Positions 48,047-59,000 are shown, counted from the stretch's first letter. The stretch: DNA of 64,000 bases from Streptomyces paludis (GCF_003344965.1 NZ_CP031194.1:4216001-4280000); one strand, 5' to 3'. The notes: generated by a model from the letters alone, not told the origin. Numbers and translations: made by a program.

Positions 48047-50826
48047 TCCCCATCCTCCTCGTCGTAGAAGGCGTCAAGGCCCTCCTTCTGCCAGATGCTG
48101 TTGACGACGTACTCGGTGTCGGACTGGTGCTCGGAGCGCGGGAAGCTCAATTTGAAGCCCACCAGCGGGGGCTGAGCCGGACCGTCCTCGGTCGCCGGCC
48201 GTTCGACGAGATAGACGAGCAGCAGCGCCTGGTCGGGTCGACGTTGCCAGCGGACGTGCTCACCCGAAGGGGACTGGGGTACCTTCTCCCGCTTCTTGAT
48301 GGCTGCGGCCTTCTGCGTCGCGTCGACGGCGGCGCGCACCTGGGCGGCCTCAAGGTCGAATCGGTACTCGTCCGGAGGGCTGAGCAGGCGGCGAATCGTG
48401 AACCGGCCTTCGCTGTCGGTGTCGTTGAGAGGTGTGCGTTCCACAGGCCCGATGCTGAAACCGGCGATCTCCTGCCGGTCCTCGGCCGCCACCTTGCCCA
48501 CAAGGACCACTGTCCACTGCGGAAGCTCACCCACGGCCACGCACTGTTCGATGTACTTCGCGATGAAGCGGGGACGGACCCTCTGCGCCATCCGGTCGGT
48601 CTCGTAACGACCGAGGAAGTCCACGATGGCGCCGGAAGGTACCTGTTTCCAAGTGACGTTGGCGCCCGCCGACTTCTGGTCGCCAGTTGCCGCACCGTCG
48701 AGTCTCCGGACGAAATCCGTAAGGACCTTGAGGTTGTGTTCAGGTACCCCGTCGGAGAGGTTGAAGATCACCGTCTCCGGGCCCTCCCCGGAGTAGCTGA
48801 GCATGACCTTCGTTCCTTGGCGCATCTTGTTGGCAGCCGTGACCGCGAGGCCGAGCGAGGAAGCACGGACCTTCAGCCCGAAGTGCCTCGGGCTGAGATC
48901 CAACGCTGCCATCTCCTCGACCTCACGACGCAGTTCGTCGGTCGCAGCGGTCACCTCGATGTACTTCGCCTGCAGGCCGGGCGTCGTGTACAGGCGGCAG
49001 AGGTCCTCGTGCCCTGGCCGGTATCCGAACCAGCGACCCATCTGGAGCAGAGTGTCGTACGTGCTGGACGTACGCAGGTAGTAGCTGACGGTCAGCCCCT
49101 CCAGGGTGAGCCCCCGGGAGAGCTTCTGGCCCCCGATCGCGATGACGGAGAGACCAGTCCTGCGGTGCTCGTAGTAGTCGAGCGCGTCGCGGGAGGCGCC
49201 GTTCACCGTCCTGACCACGATCTTCCGCAGAGCGGGCATCAGCTGGCTCGACACGTCTTCCCAGGTGACGCGCCGGGCTTCGTCTGCGGGGAAGTGCCCC
49301 GTGGTGGGTACGAAGTCCCGTTCCCACAGGGCGCGGAGCTCCGTCGTGCGCTGCGCTGCCTGCCCGTACCGATCGCGGAGGGAGTCCACGAGGAGGCGCA
49401 GGTAGTCGTCCACCTGATCGCGGACGATCCCCTGGACCGTCGTGAAGCGGGTGACGTGCACCAGCATGGAGTTGTGGACCTTCGTCTGGCCCCGCACCCT
49501 TCGTGCAGCGCTGGCGAGGACGAACGAGTCGATCGCTTCGCGGAGGGACCGAGGAAGGTCGTCGGGAGGGACGGAGGAGGACTTGTGCTTGCTCGGGATC
49601 CAGCTCTCGGAGTCGGCAACGGGCCGTACGAGGGGCAGTGGGGGAACGTCCTCCTCGTCGTCGGTGTCGGTCCGAAGCCCGAACACCCGCTCCGGACCCA
49701 GGTAGTTGGTTGGGGACGGCAGGGTGCGGATGAAGCTGTCGGGGAAGAGGTCGGCGCCGAGTTCTGCGTGGTCGACGTCGGGATCGATGTAGATGTTGGC
49801 GAACGGGGTGGCGGTGTACCCGACGTATGCCGACTTCTCGAAGCTCTTCATGAGCTCGCGGATCGCGCCGTTGGTCTTGGTCGGATCCGCTTCGGGGTCG
49901 CGCTTGGTGTTGATGGAGGCGTTGTCCGCCTCGTCGTCGATGACGAACAGCGGGATGTCGCGTACGACCTTGCTTCCCGTCTCGTCTTCCGTGCCCTGGA
50001 CCTCGGTCACCCACGTTCGCAGGTACTCGAGGATCTTCCAGTGCTTCTTGACGACGAGAACCACTGGGAAGCGGCCCAGCGGGAAGTTGACGGCGTTGGC
50101 CGCCTGTCGACCGAAGTCGCCCTTCTCCGAGCTGTTGGTGGGGGAGGCGATGTCGAGCTTCTTGACGCCCGGCATCCGGCCGGCACCCATGAGCCGGGAC
50201 TTCCCGTTCTGGTTGGACCGCTGCTGGTGCTGGGTGTCGAACCCCAGGAGCCCCTCGTCCACACGCAGCTGGGTCTGGCTGCGGAGGTCGTTGTGGATGC
50301 CGGCGAGGATCACCACGAACTGGTATCCCGCGTCCACGGCCTTCGCGGCGAGACCGATGTACTGGCCGGTCTTGCCCGACTGGACCTGCCCGATCACGAG
50401 GCCTGTCCGCCGCCAAGAGCCGGCACGGTGCGGGTCCTCGAGCTGACTCAGGACCTCGTCCGTGCTCTGGTCCAGCCGACGTACGACGAGCGGGGGGAGG
50501 TTGCGGACGTCCTCCAGATACCGCCGGTAGCGTTCCCAGAAGTCCCATGCCCGGTCGTTCTTCGCTTCCGGCAGCCACGGCTCGTGTCCGCTGTCGCTCT
50601 CCAGGCCGGAGGAGCCTTCCTGGAAGACCGCTGTCAGGACCTCGATCTCCTTGGCCAGCTGGTCACGGTCGAGAACCTCGCCTTGGCCGGCCAGCATCCC
50701 GAAGATGACGGTGACCGCGCTCTGTACTTCGTCCGGCGTAGGCTGACGGTCCTGCGACAGCAGTGCGAGAACCAGACGGCGGGCCTTGGCAAGGGACTCC
50801 GAAGAGTCCTCGGGGGTGGAACTCAC
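48043..50826 (-). CDS. Z1 domain helicase-like ATPase
   Basis: A 927-residue SF2-type ATPase of the Z1 family. Walker A is GQVQSGKT (Lys about 152), and the Walker B equivalent is FVIDDEADNAS (about 297). YVGYTATPFAN is motif III. The Z1 domain contains MLVHVTRFTTVQGIVRDQVDDYL and later GGQKLSRGLTLEGLTVSYYLRTSSTYDTLLQMGRWFGYRPG, the motif V/VI-like region. Z1 proteins occur in R-M-like defence operons with MutL/MORC ATPases. GTG 50826 is preceded by GGAGG at 6 bases, which I prefer to the ATG 10 codons upstream. Confidence 0.88.
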   Translation of the reverse strand: MSSTPEDSSESLAKARRLVLALLSQDRQPTPDEVQSAVTVIFGMLAGQGEVLDRDQLAKEIEVLTAVFQEGSSGLESDSGHEPWLPEAKNDRAWDFWERYRRYLEDVRNLPPLVVRRLDQSTDEVLSQLEDPHRAGSWRRTGLVIGQVQSGKTGQYIGLAAKAVDAGYQFVVILAGIHNDLRSQTQLRVDEGLLGFDTQHQQRSNQNGKSRLMGAGRMPGVKKLDIASPTNSSEKGDFGRQAANAVNFPLGRFPVVLVVKKHWKILEYLRTWVTEVQGTEDETGSKVVRDIPLFVIDDEADNASINTKRDPEADPTKTNGAIRELMKSFEKSAYVGYTATPFANIYIDPDVDHAELGADLFPDSFIRTLPSPTNYLGPERVFGLRTDTDDEEDVPPLPLVRPVADSESWIPSKHKSSSVPPDDLPRSLREAIDSFVLASAARRVRGQTKVHNSMLVHVTRFTTVQGIVRDQVDDYLRLLVDSLRDRYGQAAQRTTELRALWERDFVPTTGHFPADEARRVTWEDVSSQLMPALRKIVVRTVNGASRDALDYYEHRRTGLSVIAIGGQKLSRGLTLEGLTVSYYLRTSSTYDTLLQMGRWFGYRPGHEDLCRLYTTPGLQAKYIEVTAATDELRREVEEMAALDLSPRHFGLKVRASSLGLAVTAANKMRQGTKVMLSYSGEGPETVIFNLSDGVPEHNLKVLTDFVRRLDGAATGDQKSAGANVTWKQVPSGAIVDFLGRYETDRMAQRVRPRFIAKYIEQCVAVGELPQWTVVLVGKVAAEDRQEIAGFSIGPVERTPLNDTDSEGRFTIRRLLSPPDEYRFDLEAAQVRAAVDATQKAAAIKKREKVPQSPSGEHVRWQRRPDQALLLVYLVERPATEDGPAQPPLVGFKLSFPRSEHQSDTEYVVNSIWQKEGLDAFYDEEDGE

Positions 50827-50889
50827 AGCAGACCTCCGGCTGGGCGGGAACGGCATGGGGCAGGCTATGCGGGGCCACTGACAACGGGA

Positions 50890-52416
50890 TCACCCGTTCC
50901 AGAAGCCCTGCATCTGGTCGAAGGGGGGCATCGTTCGCAGGCGTTCGCGAGCAGCCGCAGGCGAGCGGCTGTCCGAGACCAGTGCCTCGTAGATCCGCTG
51001 TGCGACCTCCGTGGCCCCGGCGTCGGCGGGGCCGGGACCCCCGAAAGGCTCGGGATCGTCGCTGGTGTCAGTCTCGTGCATCACGCGGAGGGCGGTGACC
51101 GGCACGGTCTCCTCAAGCAGACGGATCAGGGCACGCACGTCGTCCGAGCTTGCAGCGCCAGGACGCAGAGCTGCCTTCACCAGGGGGTGCCCCCGGTTGA
51201 CCTTGCAGGTGACCCGGTCGTCGACACGACGGACGTTCCAGGCGTAGAGGAGCGGATCCCCATGCGTGCGCGCCGCGATCTGCCCGCGGTACCGCAGTAC
51301 GTCGGCGGCCCTCCTCCTGGCCTGCAGGGCGATGCGACGGAGGTGGGAACGCAAGGCTACGGGCGGGACGACGCTGGACTTCCGGACATCGACACTCCAC
51401 TCGACGTCTGTCTCGGCGGGGATGTCCACGGCGATCCGCGCCAGGTTGTACTTCTCCTCGCGACGTAGTCCGCGCTGTCCGAGCCAGTCGCCCGCCAGGA
51501 TCAGACGGTCCCGGCGGTACACGTAGAACCCCTGCTGGTCGAGCCAGCCACGCGGACCGCCGGCCTTCTCGTACTCGGCCGGGGCGAGCCTCTGCGCGCT
51601 GGGGAGGACGAACGCCTCCACCCGGACAGAACCCGATCCCAGGGGCAGGCGCTCGACGGGAAGCGGTTGTACGGACGGGTGGCGGGACAGGAAAGGGTCC
51701 CAGGGCTCGACGGGAGAACCGGACACCCGGAGGTTGCGGCGTCGGCCTCCGACGAGGAAGCGCGCGAAGACCATTCCCAGATGGGACTCCGTGCGGGCGG
51801 CCTCCGCGTAGAACTGCTTCTGGGTCCGCTCGTCTTCCACCGTCACCGCGTCGACGTGGTAGCCGTTGAGGCGACGCCACAACACGACTGTGCCGTGGCC
51901 TGCCGTCCCCCGGATCCTTTCCAGCAGCTCGGTGGTCGCCTCGTCCGCGCCGCGAAGCAGCCGCCACTCGCCAGACGACTCGACGACGTCGAGGTCCCAC
52001 GTGCGCACGTGCCACTCGTCGGAGGTGGCGGTGGCGACCGTGAGCTGCCGGGCCTGTGAGAAGGACGCCGACTTGAGTCCGACGCCGAAGCGCCCCAGGT
52101 CCGTCGAGCTGCGTGGCGTCGCAGGGCCGCGCGCGGCCACAGTCATGGCGGTCACGAGCTCGCTGGCGGTCATCCCGGCACCATCGTCTGCAACGGCGAT
52201 CCACGAGTCCTGTCCGGCCCAGGTGAACTCGACGTCGATGGTTGACGCCCCAGCGGAGACGCTGTTGTCGACGAGATCCGCGATGGCGGCAGGCAACGAG
52301 TACCCGAGCGAACTGAGCGAGGCGACCATGCCCGCCGGCTCCGGAGCCGCTATGTCGTACATCATGCCGAGTTTCCAGCCTGCTTCCGGTTTCTGATACT
52401 GGTCGGGATTATCCAC
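50890..52416 (-). CDS. MutL/MORC-type GHKL ATPase
   Basis: A 508-residue protein. Its N box is AIADLVDNSVSAGAST (Asp47...Asn51), with Asp where MutL has the catalytic Glu. G1 is ADDGAGM (about 77) and G2 GRFGVGLKSASFS (about 108). An S5-like region follows with VDIPAETDVEWSVDVRKSSVVPP (about residue 345). Such ATPases act as DNA clamps that recruit nucleases and are a hallmark of Mza and other MORC-linked R-M systems. GTG 52416 is the longest start but its ribosome site is weak. An ATG 17 codons later is possible. Confidence 0.85.
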   Translation of the reverse strand: MDNPDQYQKPEAGWKLGMMYDIAAPEPAGMVASLSSLGYSLPAAIADLVDNSVSAGASTIDVEFTWAGQDSWIAVADDGAGMTASELVTAMTVAARGPATPRSSTDLGRFGVGLKSASFSQARQLTVATATSDEWHVRTWDLDVVESSGEWRLLRGADEATTELLERIRGTAGHGTVVLWRRLNGYHVDAVTVEDERTQKQFYAEAARTESHLGMVFARFLVGGRRRNLRVSGSPVEPWDPFLSRHPSVQPLPVERLPLGSGSVRVEAFVLPSAQRLAPAEYEKAGGPRGWLDQQGFYVYRRDRLILAGDWLGQRGLRREEKYNLARIAVDIPAETDVEWSVDVRKSSVVPPVALRSHLRRIALQARRRAADVLRYRGQIAARTHGDPLLYAWNVRRVDDRVTCKVNRGHPLVKAALRPGAASSDDVRALIRLLEETVPVTALRVMHETDTSDDPEPFGGPGPADAGATEVAQRIYEALVSDSRSPAAARERLRTMPPFDQMQGFWNG

Positions 52417-52551
52417 CCACGCCGTTCGGCCGGGGGCGGGTGGTCGAGCGGGATGTCCTGCCGACGCGAGGCGATGGGCGCCATCCGTACGCCTCGTCGC
52501 CCCCCTGGTCCGGGTCTGCCCTTCGTGAGAAGCAGACCGATGGTGCTCTGA

Positions 52552-54096
52552 CTATCCCAAGCGTGGGCGCCAATCGGTGGTGCGTACCCGGATTGCATCC
52601 AGATGTACTTGGCGCCGACCCACAGGAAACGATCTTCTCCGTACGTCGAAATGCACCCCGTCAACGGGGAGGTCCGGCCTGGTCAGGGCTGTCACCAAGG
52701 CATCGAGGTCGGGTGGGGTCCCCAGCGCCTGTAGGTACCGAAGAGATGTGGCGTGCATGTCCGGCACGGGAAGAGGCTGCGTACTGAGTTGCTGAGGGGT
52801 GCCGACACACCAGGTCCAGTCAACGGAACCGAACGCAGGCCACTCGGACGGCATCTGGGTGGTGGCGGTGCCTGCCAGGAGTTCCTTCCTCAGGCGGCCC
52901 AGCTGCTGGGCTGCGGACGTGATCCAGTTCTCGACCTTCATGACCTCGTGCAGAGAAAGAGCTTCGATCGGCCACTTGATCTCGAGGCACAGGCCCTGGC
53001 GCTTGACCGGATCCACGATGATCACGTCCAGATCACCAGCAGGGTTGCCGTCGTTTCTGGCCGCCGGAACTCGTTCCGCGACCAGGGTGCCTGGGATGGT
53101 ACGCATCCAGGTGGCCCATGCTGTCGCGCGCTCACCCTGCGCCCTTCCTGTCGGGCCGAACCGCCTGTAGTCACGAGCAGCCGAACGCAGCATGATCGGA
53201 TCCACGGCTCTCGGGGTCACGAGGGGCGGGCAGATGATCACGACGTCCCCATGCCGGATCAACGGCGAGGTCCTGCAAGAGCGACCGGGCCGGTAGGTGA
53301 GTCTCTCCACCACCAACGCCTGGTGTACCTCCGAGGTGTTCCGGCACATCTTCGCGATGACGGCCATCAACCTGGAGGCTGGCATGTGGACGAGGGTTGC
53401 CTCCAACCGGGACAGCCTGTGCGCCGTGTGCTCGCTCAGGGAGGCAATTCCCATGATCACGGCCAAGACGCTGATCATGTCGCCGGCGGTCATTCCGTCG
53501 CCCAAGGGGAAGTCGTCGGGTACCTGCCCCTCGGGCACCGACCGGCGGTACACATCGATCGTCTCGGTGGCACGTCGGACGGACGCACGAAGAACCTCCG
53601 ATGGTGGGCCGCTCCGGGAACCGGCGGGCCGGGTGGCGATCCACTGAAGTTCCACCGCCGACAACTTCGGTACCCGTGTGGGTCGCGCGTCGTGTTCGAG
53701 GAGCATGTCGGCCACTTCCGTCGACACGTCCCAGCTGTGACGCACTCGGAAGTCGCCTCCCGTCATGCGGACTCGGTAGGCGCCATTCCGCACGCCTGTC
53801 TCCAGAAGGTCCAACCGATGGGCCGCCGCAGCGGCAAGGACGATATCGGCTGCTTCCTCTTCCGTGCACGTACCCGTGCCGACGGGATAGTCGTGGTGCC
53901 ATACGACAAGTTGGGCGAGGACGCTTTCCCAGGGCAGTTCGCTCGTCACTCCTGCGCTGATCTCCATCGCGCGCACTTTCGTCGCGGTCCGGAGCAGCTC
54001 GTAGATCCGATCCGGACCCGAGTCCCAGCCCGGCAGCATGCGGACCTGGTCGCGAGCGCTGGCGATGGTGTCCAGCAGATCCAGTTCGGGTTTCAC
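52552..54096 (-). CDS. Unassigned defence protein with a PD-(D/E)XK nuclease signature
   Basis: A 514-residue protein I cannot assign to a named family. The first 340 residues are helical, without obvious motifs. At residues 354-374 the pattern GDLDVIIVDPVKRQGLCLEIKW contains Asp357 and Glu372-x-Lys374, preceded by RNDGNPAG. This is the classical active-site strand pair of restriction endonuclease-like folds. It lies between drmB (99-base gap) and the MutL-like gene (134-base gap) on the same strand. Position suggests it replaces or complements the missing DrmC nuclease. It starts with GTG 54096. Confidence 0.6.
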   Translation of the reverse strand: MKPELDLLDTIASARDQVRMLPGWDSGPDRIYELLRTATKVRAMEISAGVTSELPWESVLAQLVVWHHDYPVGTGTCTEEEAADIVLAAAAAHRLDLLETGVRNGAYRVRMTGGDFRVRHSWDVSTEVADMLLEHDARPTRVPKLSAVELQWIATRPAGSRSGPPSEVLRASVRRATETIDVYRRSVPEGQVPDDFPLGDGMTAGDMISVLAVIMGIASLSEHTAHRLSRLEATLVHMPASRLMAVIAKMCRNTSEVHQALVVERLTYRPGRSCRTSPLIRHGDVVIICPPLVTPRAVDPIMLRSAARDYRRFGPTGRAQGERATAWATWMRTIPGTLVAERVPAARNDGNPAGDLDVIIVDPVKRQGLCLEIKWPIEALSLHEVMKVENWITSAAQQLGRLRKELLAGTATTQMPSEWPAFGSVDWTWCVGTPQQLSTQPLPVPDMHATSLRYLQALGTPPDLDALVTALTRPDLPVDGVHFDVRRRSFPVGRRQVHLDAIRVRTTDWRPRLG

Positions 54097-54195
54097 GCAT
54101 GCTCCACTCGTGCACGGTCAGCGGTCAACGGGCCCTGCGACGTTGGGCAGGGGGTGGTGGGGAAGGACCGAGAACGGGCCCTCCCCACCGGGCGC

Positions 54196-56094
54196 TCACA
54201 GAGTCGGGTCCCAGTACCCGACTCTCGAACCATCCGGAGAACCGAACAGGTGCCAGCGGGAGAGGTTCCTGTTCCAGGACTGACAGGCGGTCTCGGGCAG
54301 TTGGAGGCAGCCGTGGTCGGCGCCTTCGTTCGTGATCATGCAGTTGGGGTCGTAGAGACAGGAGTCGTTGTCGACGGCCCGGCTCACGACCGCGTCGAGG
54401 TTCTGCTCGAGTACGGTCCGCATGGCACCGAGGCTGAACTCGCTGCCACCGTTGGGATAGATGGCGAAGGCCAGGTCGTACGGGAACAGGTACTCGGAGA
54501 GGCTGGTCTCGCTGTACCCGCTGTCGACCGCCAGCGCGCGCAGGAGCTGATGCGACAGGGAATGGATCAGGCCGAACAGTTCGTGAACGGGGAGGTCGGG
54601 ATGTCCCGGTGCCGGGCGTGTCTCATGGGAGAGGGCCTTGCCGTCGCTCGGGCCGAGCTGGTGCACCAGCCACTGGGCGACGCCCCCGGCATCGTCGAGA
54701 GCACGTTGGCTGATGAGCTCGTTGCGGACCATCCACCGGCTCACCCGATCCCGGTCCACCGGGAAGAGCAGTGCTTCCGCCTGTGTGGGGTGTGCGTAGA
54801 GCAGGGTCTTCTCGGGGGCACCCCGTGAGGCGCGCCCCCGGTAGGGCACGAGATCCGCCTCTTCGGGGCTGAAACCGGTCCGGCTGTAGCCGATCGCGAG
54901 GTAGGTGATGGGGAGATCGCTCACCAGGCAGGTGTCCCGGCTGAGGCCGGCAGCCGCGAGGACGCCGGGGTAGCGTTCGTACAGGGCGCGTCGCTCGGCG
55001 TTGCGTGCTTCTCGTTGCAGACGAGGGACGGCGAGGCGTTCCAGGTTGAGGACGCGACGGTAGGTGTGGAGCTCGGCTGCGAGCCCGCGGGCGTCGTCGC
55101 TCTCGGTGTCGAGTCCGAGAGCTTTGCCCACCCGGTCCCGCAGATGGTCCATCTCGACCGGCATGAAGCGTGCCTGCAGGGCACGTGCTTGGTCGTGCAG
55201 GCCGGCGTCCTCCATCACACGGATGCTCTGGACGACCTCGTTCGGGACGTCAACCGTGTGCCCGTCCGTGACCCGTCGGAACTCGTCCTCAGTGATCTCT
55301 CCGAGCCACCAGCCGAGTACGGCCGCAGTGTAGAGGGGGTTGCTCTGACGGGTCGCTTCCTCGGTCGTGGTCACGTTGACGAGGGTCAGGCCCTGGCCGA
55401 CATGCGCGGTCCCTGCGGTGTGAAGGAGAGGGTTCATGAACTTGTCCGGGTAACTGCATGAGGAGTTGCTGCAGCTCCACTGCACGCCCAGGGGGAAACC
55501 GCAGGTCATGCACTCCCAGCGGAAGTCACGGAACCGACTGGCGCGGTCGTCGAGCCTGAACCGGGTGTGGCCTCTGGGGCACTTGCTCGGCGGGTACATG
55601 GGCGACGTCTCGCCGCACTTGTGCGCGAAGACGAACTGGAGCTGCCGATTGCCGACGACACTGCCGCAGGCGGGGCAGGCCGGCGGCCAGTCGTCGGTTC
55701 CGGGCCGCGGGTCACTGGCCGTCCAGACGTGCCCACATGCTCCACTGGAACAGCGCACCACCCGAGGCCAGATTCGACAGAAGACCTTGCCCGGGACCAC
55801 GACCTCGTAGTGGCGATCGGCGAGTCGGTCCTCGTCCCCGGGAAATTCCGGCGCCCGGTCGGATCCGGTGACGAAGGCACGGCCGGCGGCCCGCCATCTG
55901 CGAACGAACCGCATGGCTTCCTGGATCAGGTGCTGACGATCGAGTGAGGGTCCGTCGAACTCCTCGTCACGCCCGATCTGCACCACCTGAGCGGTGTAGC
56001 CGCCGCGGTGGTCGAAGGTCTGGCCTGGGCGGTACCGGTAGAGGACCTGGCCCCGGCCGCGGGCCATCTCGTCGTTCTTCGGGTTGAACGCCAT
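54196..56094 (-). CDS. drmB: DISARM DrmB (DUF1998 protein)
   Basis: A 632-residue protein. A cysteine-rich middle part (CSSGACGHVW, CPACGSV, HKCGE, KCPRGH, CMTCGFP, CSNSSC; about residues 100-230) forms several zinc sites. The C-terminal DUF1998 domain has SLSHQLLRALAVDSGYSE and LEQNLDAVVSRAVDND with CLYDPNCMITNEG and ADHGCLQLPETAC as the conserved Cys cluster. DrmB binds DrmA in DISARM. ATG 56094 overlaps the drmA stop (TGATG), so the two are coupled. The frame is open to 56172, but the overlap supports this start. Confidence 0.88.
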   Translation of the reverse strand: MAFNPKNDEMARGRGQVLYRYRPGQTFDHRGGYTAQVVQIGRDEEFDGPSLDRQHLIQEAMRFVRRWRAAGRAFVTGSDRAPEFPGDEDRLADRHYEVVVPGKVFCRIWPRVVRCSSGACGHVWTASDPRPGTDDWPPACPACGSVVGNRQLQFVFAHKCGETSPMYPPSKCPRGHTRFRLDDRASRFRDFRWECMTCGFPLGVQWSCSNSSCSYPDKFMNPLLHTAGTAHVGQGLTLVNVTTTEEATRQSNPLYTAAVLGWWLGEITEDEFRRVTDGHTVDVPNEVVQSIRVMEDAGLHDQARALQARFMPVEMDHLRDRVGKALGLDTESDDARGLAAELHTYRRVLNLERLAVPRLQREARNAERRALYERYPGVLAAAGLSRDTCLVSDLPITYLAIGYSRTGFSPEEADLVPYRGRASRGAPEKTLLYAHPTQAEALLFPVDRDRVSRWMVRNELISQRALDDAGGVAQWLVHQLGPSDGKALSHETRPAPGHPDLPVHELFGLIHSLSHQLLRALAVDSGYSETSLSEYLFPYDLAFAIYPNGGSEFSLGAMRTVLEQNLDAVVSRAVDNDSCLYDPNCMITNEGADHGCLQLPETACQSWNRNLSRWHLFGSPDGSRVGYWDPTL

Positions 56095-59000
56095 CACGAC
56101 CTCCGGCCGTCGGACACGATGTGGAACGGGATGCCCTCGGAGACGTCGCGGAGACTCGTCATGGGTCGGCACTCGAGGCCCAGGTAGTCTCCCGTCGCGC
56201 GGTATCCCCGGTTGTTCCCGCCAGCGAGAGCGGCAGAGGCACCTGCGGAGCGGAGACTGGCCAGGGCGTGCTCCACCATCTCCTCGAGATCGCTGCGGAG
56301 CTCCTGTCCTTCCGGGCGATCCGACTGGAAGACCGAGTGAAGTGCCTCCAGCAGTTCGGTGAGCTGGACACCTTCCAGGCCCCCGCGAGAGGGATCATGG
56401 AGAGCTGCCTGCATCTTCGAGAGGTCGTGCAGGTGCCCCGGTGCGTTACCTGCACGCCACCAGTCGCGGTTGGCGATCTGGAGGAGATGGCCCATCAGTA
56501 TCCCGGGGAGGGTCCTGCGTACCGCGAACCGGCTCCAGCGGTTGATCGCCACTGGTTCGACCATGCGGTCCAGGTACTCGTGGAACTTGCCGTGGTACCG
56601 GTAGTGCGAGCGGTCCCGCTCCCTCACCGGGTTGAAGAGCATGAACACCAGGCCGTGGTAGGCGCGGCCCACTCGCGAGGACGCCTGGATGTACTCCGCC
56701 ATGGACCTGGGCATGCCGTTGAACAGCATGAGGTTCAACCGGTCCACGTCGACCCCGTGGCTCACCATGCTCGTCGCCACGACCATGCCCGTGTTGCCGT
56801 TGGGGCTGCTCAGGTCGTCCAGGACGCTACGTACCTCGTCCAAGCGCGTCTCGCCTTTCAGCTCGGCCACGCGGAGATCCGGAAAGCCCTCTCTGCGGAG
56901 CGCCTCGTTGACCTGGGTGTCCAGCGAACGGCGGATACGGCCGAAGTCGACGAGCGTGGTGGCGTACGTGAGGCTCGTGCGGTAAAGGTCGACGACCGTA
57001 CGGAGCTCCTCCTCCGGCCATGTCTCGAGAGCGGGTGGAAGGCCACGGCGCTGGTCGAGTTTCCAGAGGGCCCGGTGGGCGGACGTCAGGATCCTGACCA
57101 GAGTCATCTCGGCCGTCCCCCGGGTAGGCATGACCCCGACGAAGCGACGGAGAGGGAGGCTTCGGTCGAGGCGCCAGTAGAAGCTCTCGTCGAGGTTGGG
57201 CCCGGGGAGAGGCACCACGACCGACCTCAGGCCGAAGAGGTGCTCGCTCTGGCGGTCCTCGCCACGGATGGTCGCGGTCGTCGCGACCACCTTCATACGG
57301 ACGCCTCGCCCGTCGGGACGGTGTCTGGACGTCAGGGTGCGCTGGACTTCAGCCAGGAGCCCCTCGTAGTGTCCCGAGAACGCTCCGAGCTCCTCGTTCA
57401 CCATGTGGAGTTCGTCGATGATCTCCAAGGAGGGGGAGGGGTCGTAGAGGGGGGTGTCCAGGGCTCTCGGTGACGACTTCGGGTGGCCTGGCGCGTGGCG
57501 CTCGTGGCACTTCCCACCGCGACCGAAGCCGTGCGGAGGGCACCAGCAGTCGACGTCGCCGATGAGCGCACCGAACCGGTCCGAGAGTCCGATGTTGGCC
57601 AGCTTGTCCAGAGTGCCGACCACGACCGTGGGGAGGTAGCGATAGATCTCGGTGTCCACCACGACGATCGGAAGGACCTTGCCGCACTGCTTGTTGCCGC
57701 AGACGTGCTCGAGCCTGAGTCGCTGAGGGTCGGGGGGCGGGATGTGCACCGACCGTTCACCGCAGTAGGGGCAGTCGTGTACGAGTCGGTACGCGTGCCG
57801 CTCTGCCTCGCTCGACCGAAGGCGGTCGAGCATGCGGTCGGACGTGAGCGAGTTGGGGGTGTTGCCACCGCCGGCGTAGAAACCGATGAAGAAGGGCCAC
57901 CCAGGATCGCCGCCGACTTGCCTGATGCGGTCGGCGTTTCGGTCTCGGACGGTTTCAGCGGCAGCGATGACGTCGAGTTGCCGCTGCGTCTGCTGGAGGG
58001 TCAGAAGCCTGAGGGGGAAGCGGCACCAGGCCGAGACCCCGACCTTCTTCCCTCGGGTTCGGTCGTAGAACATGCACACGAGTACCAGCCCCAGATAGGC
58101 CTCGGTCTTACCGCCTCCGGTCGGGTACCAGACGACCGTCGCAGCCTCTGTGGGGTCCACGTCTTCGTCGTCACCCCAGAGTCCCGGCGTGAAGAGGTGC
58201 TGGGGGTGCTCCCGCCAGGCCAGCGCGCCGAGTTGGCTGACGATGGCCACGAGCTGGAAGAGGCGCCATCCTCCGTTCTTCCGCTTCTTGCGCGTGTTGA
58301 GTTCTGTCATGGACTCGTTCGCTAGCTGAAACGCCACCAGGAGACGACTGTCCCGCCGCAACCACGCAATGCCGTCGCGGAAACGCGCGACCTCCAGCGC
58401 GGCGGCCCTTCGGTCGGATTCCTTGCGGAGGGCCAACTCGGGCCTGTCCTGGAGATCTGCCGTGTTCCAGACGGGAGCGTCGAGATACGCCTCCATCTCG
58501 TCTGCGAGGTCGTCGAGAACCGGAAGCGGGTCCGTCGCGAGCGCCGCGTAACCCCAGCGTTCGTCGGTCCGGGCCACCGCGCGGTGGGTGTCATGCTGAG
58601 GTACGGGCACACTGCGTACGGAGACGAGGCGGCCGTCGTGCCACCGTGGCTCGATACCGCAGTTGTTCGCGTACGCTCCGAGCTCCCCGGAGTAGCGGTA
58701 GGCGTCAGCACCGAGGTCCATCACGATGGGGAGGAGGCGGTCTCCCACGACCTCCAGTCCGGCGCGGAACAGGGCGTTGTCCCTCGCCTCGTCGCGACGG
58801 CTGCGGCCGGCGTTACTGCCTCGGCCCTGGACGGTCACGACTGGGTCTGTGGCGAGGTTTTGCAGGGTCGCGGTCACCCGGAGCCGTCCGGAGGCCACCG
58901 GCCTCGACGTGACGACGACGTGCGCGGCGGGGGACGGCACCACGGGGTCTCCGCCAACCTCCCGCGCCAGCCACTGTTCGAAGGACTTGTCGTCCTCCAT

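Noticed and set aside
48127..51468. Open plus-strand frame of 1113 codons opposite the Z1 and MutL-like genes
   Set aside because: It is the antisense of Z1 and MutL-like coding sequence. Composition is Arg/Val/Gly-rich with no motif, a typical high-GC shadow frame.
52753..54828. Open plus-strand frame of 691 codons opposite the unassigned nuclease gene and drmB
   Set aside because: No ribosome site or motif. The minus-strand genes have clear family features.
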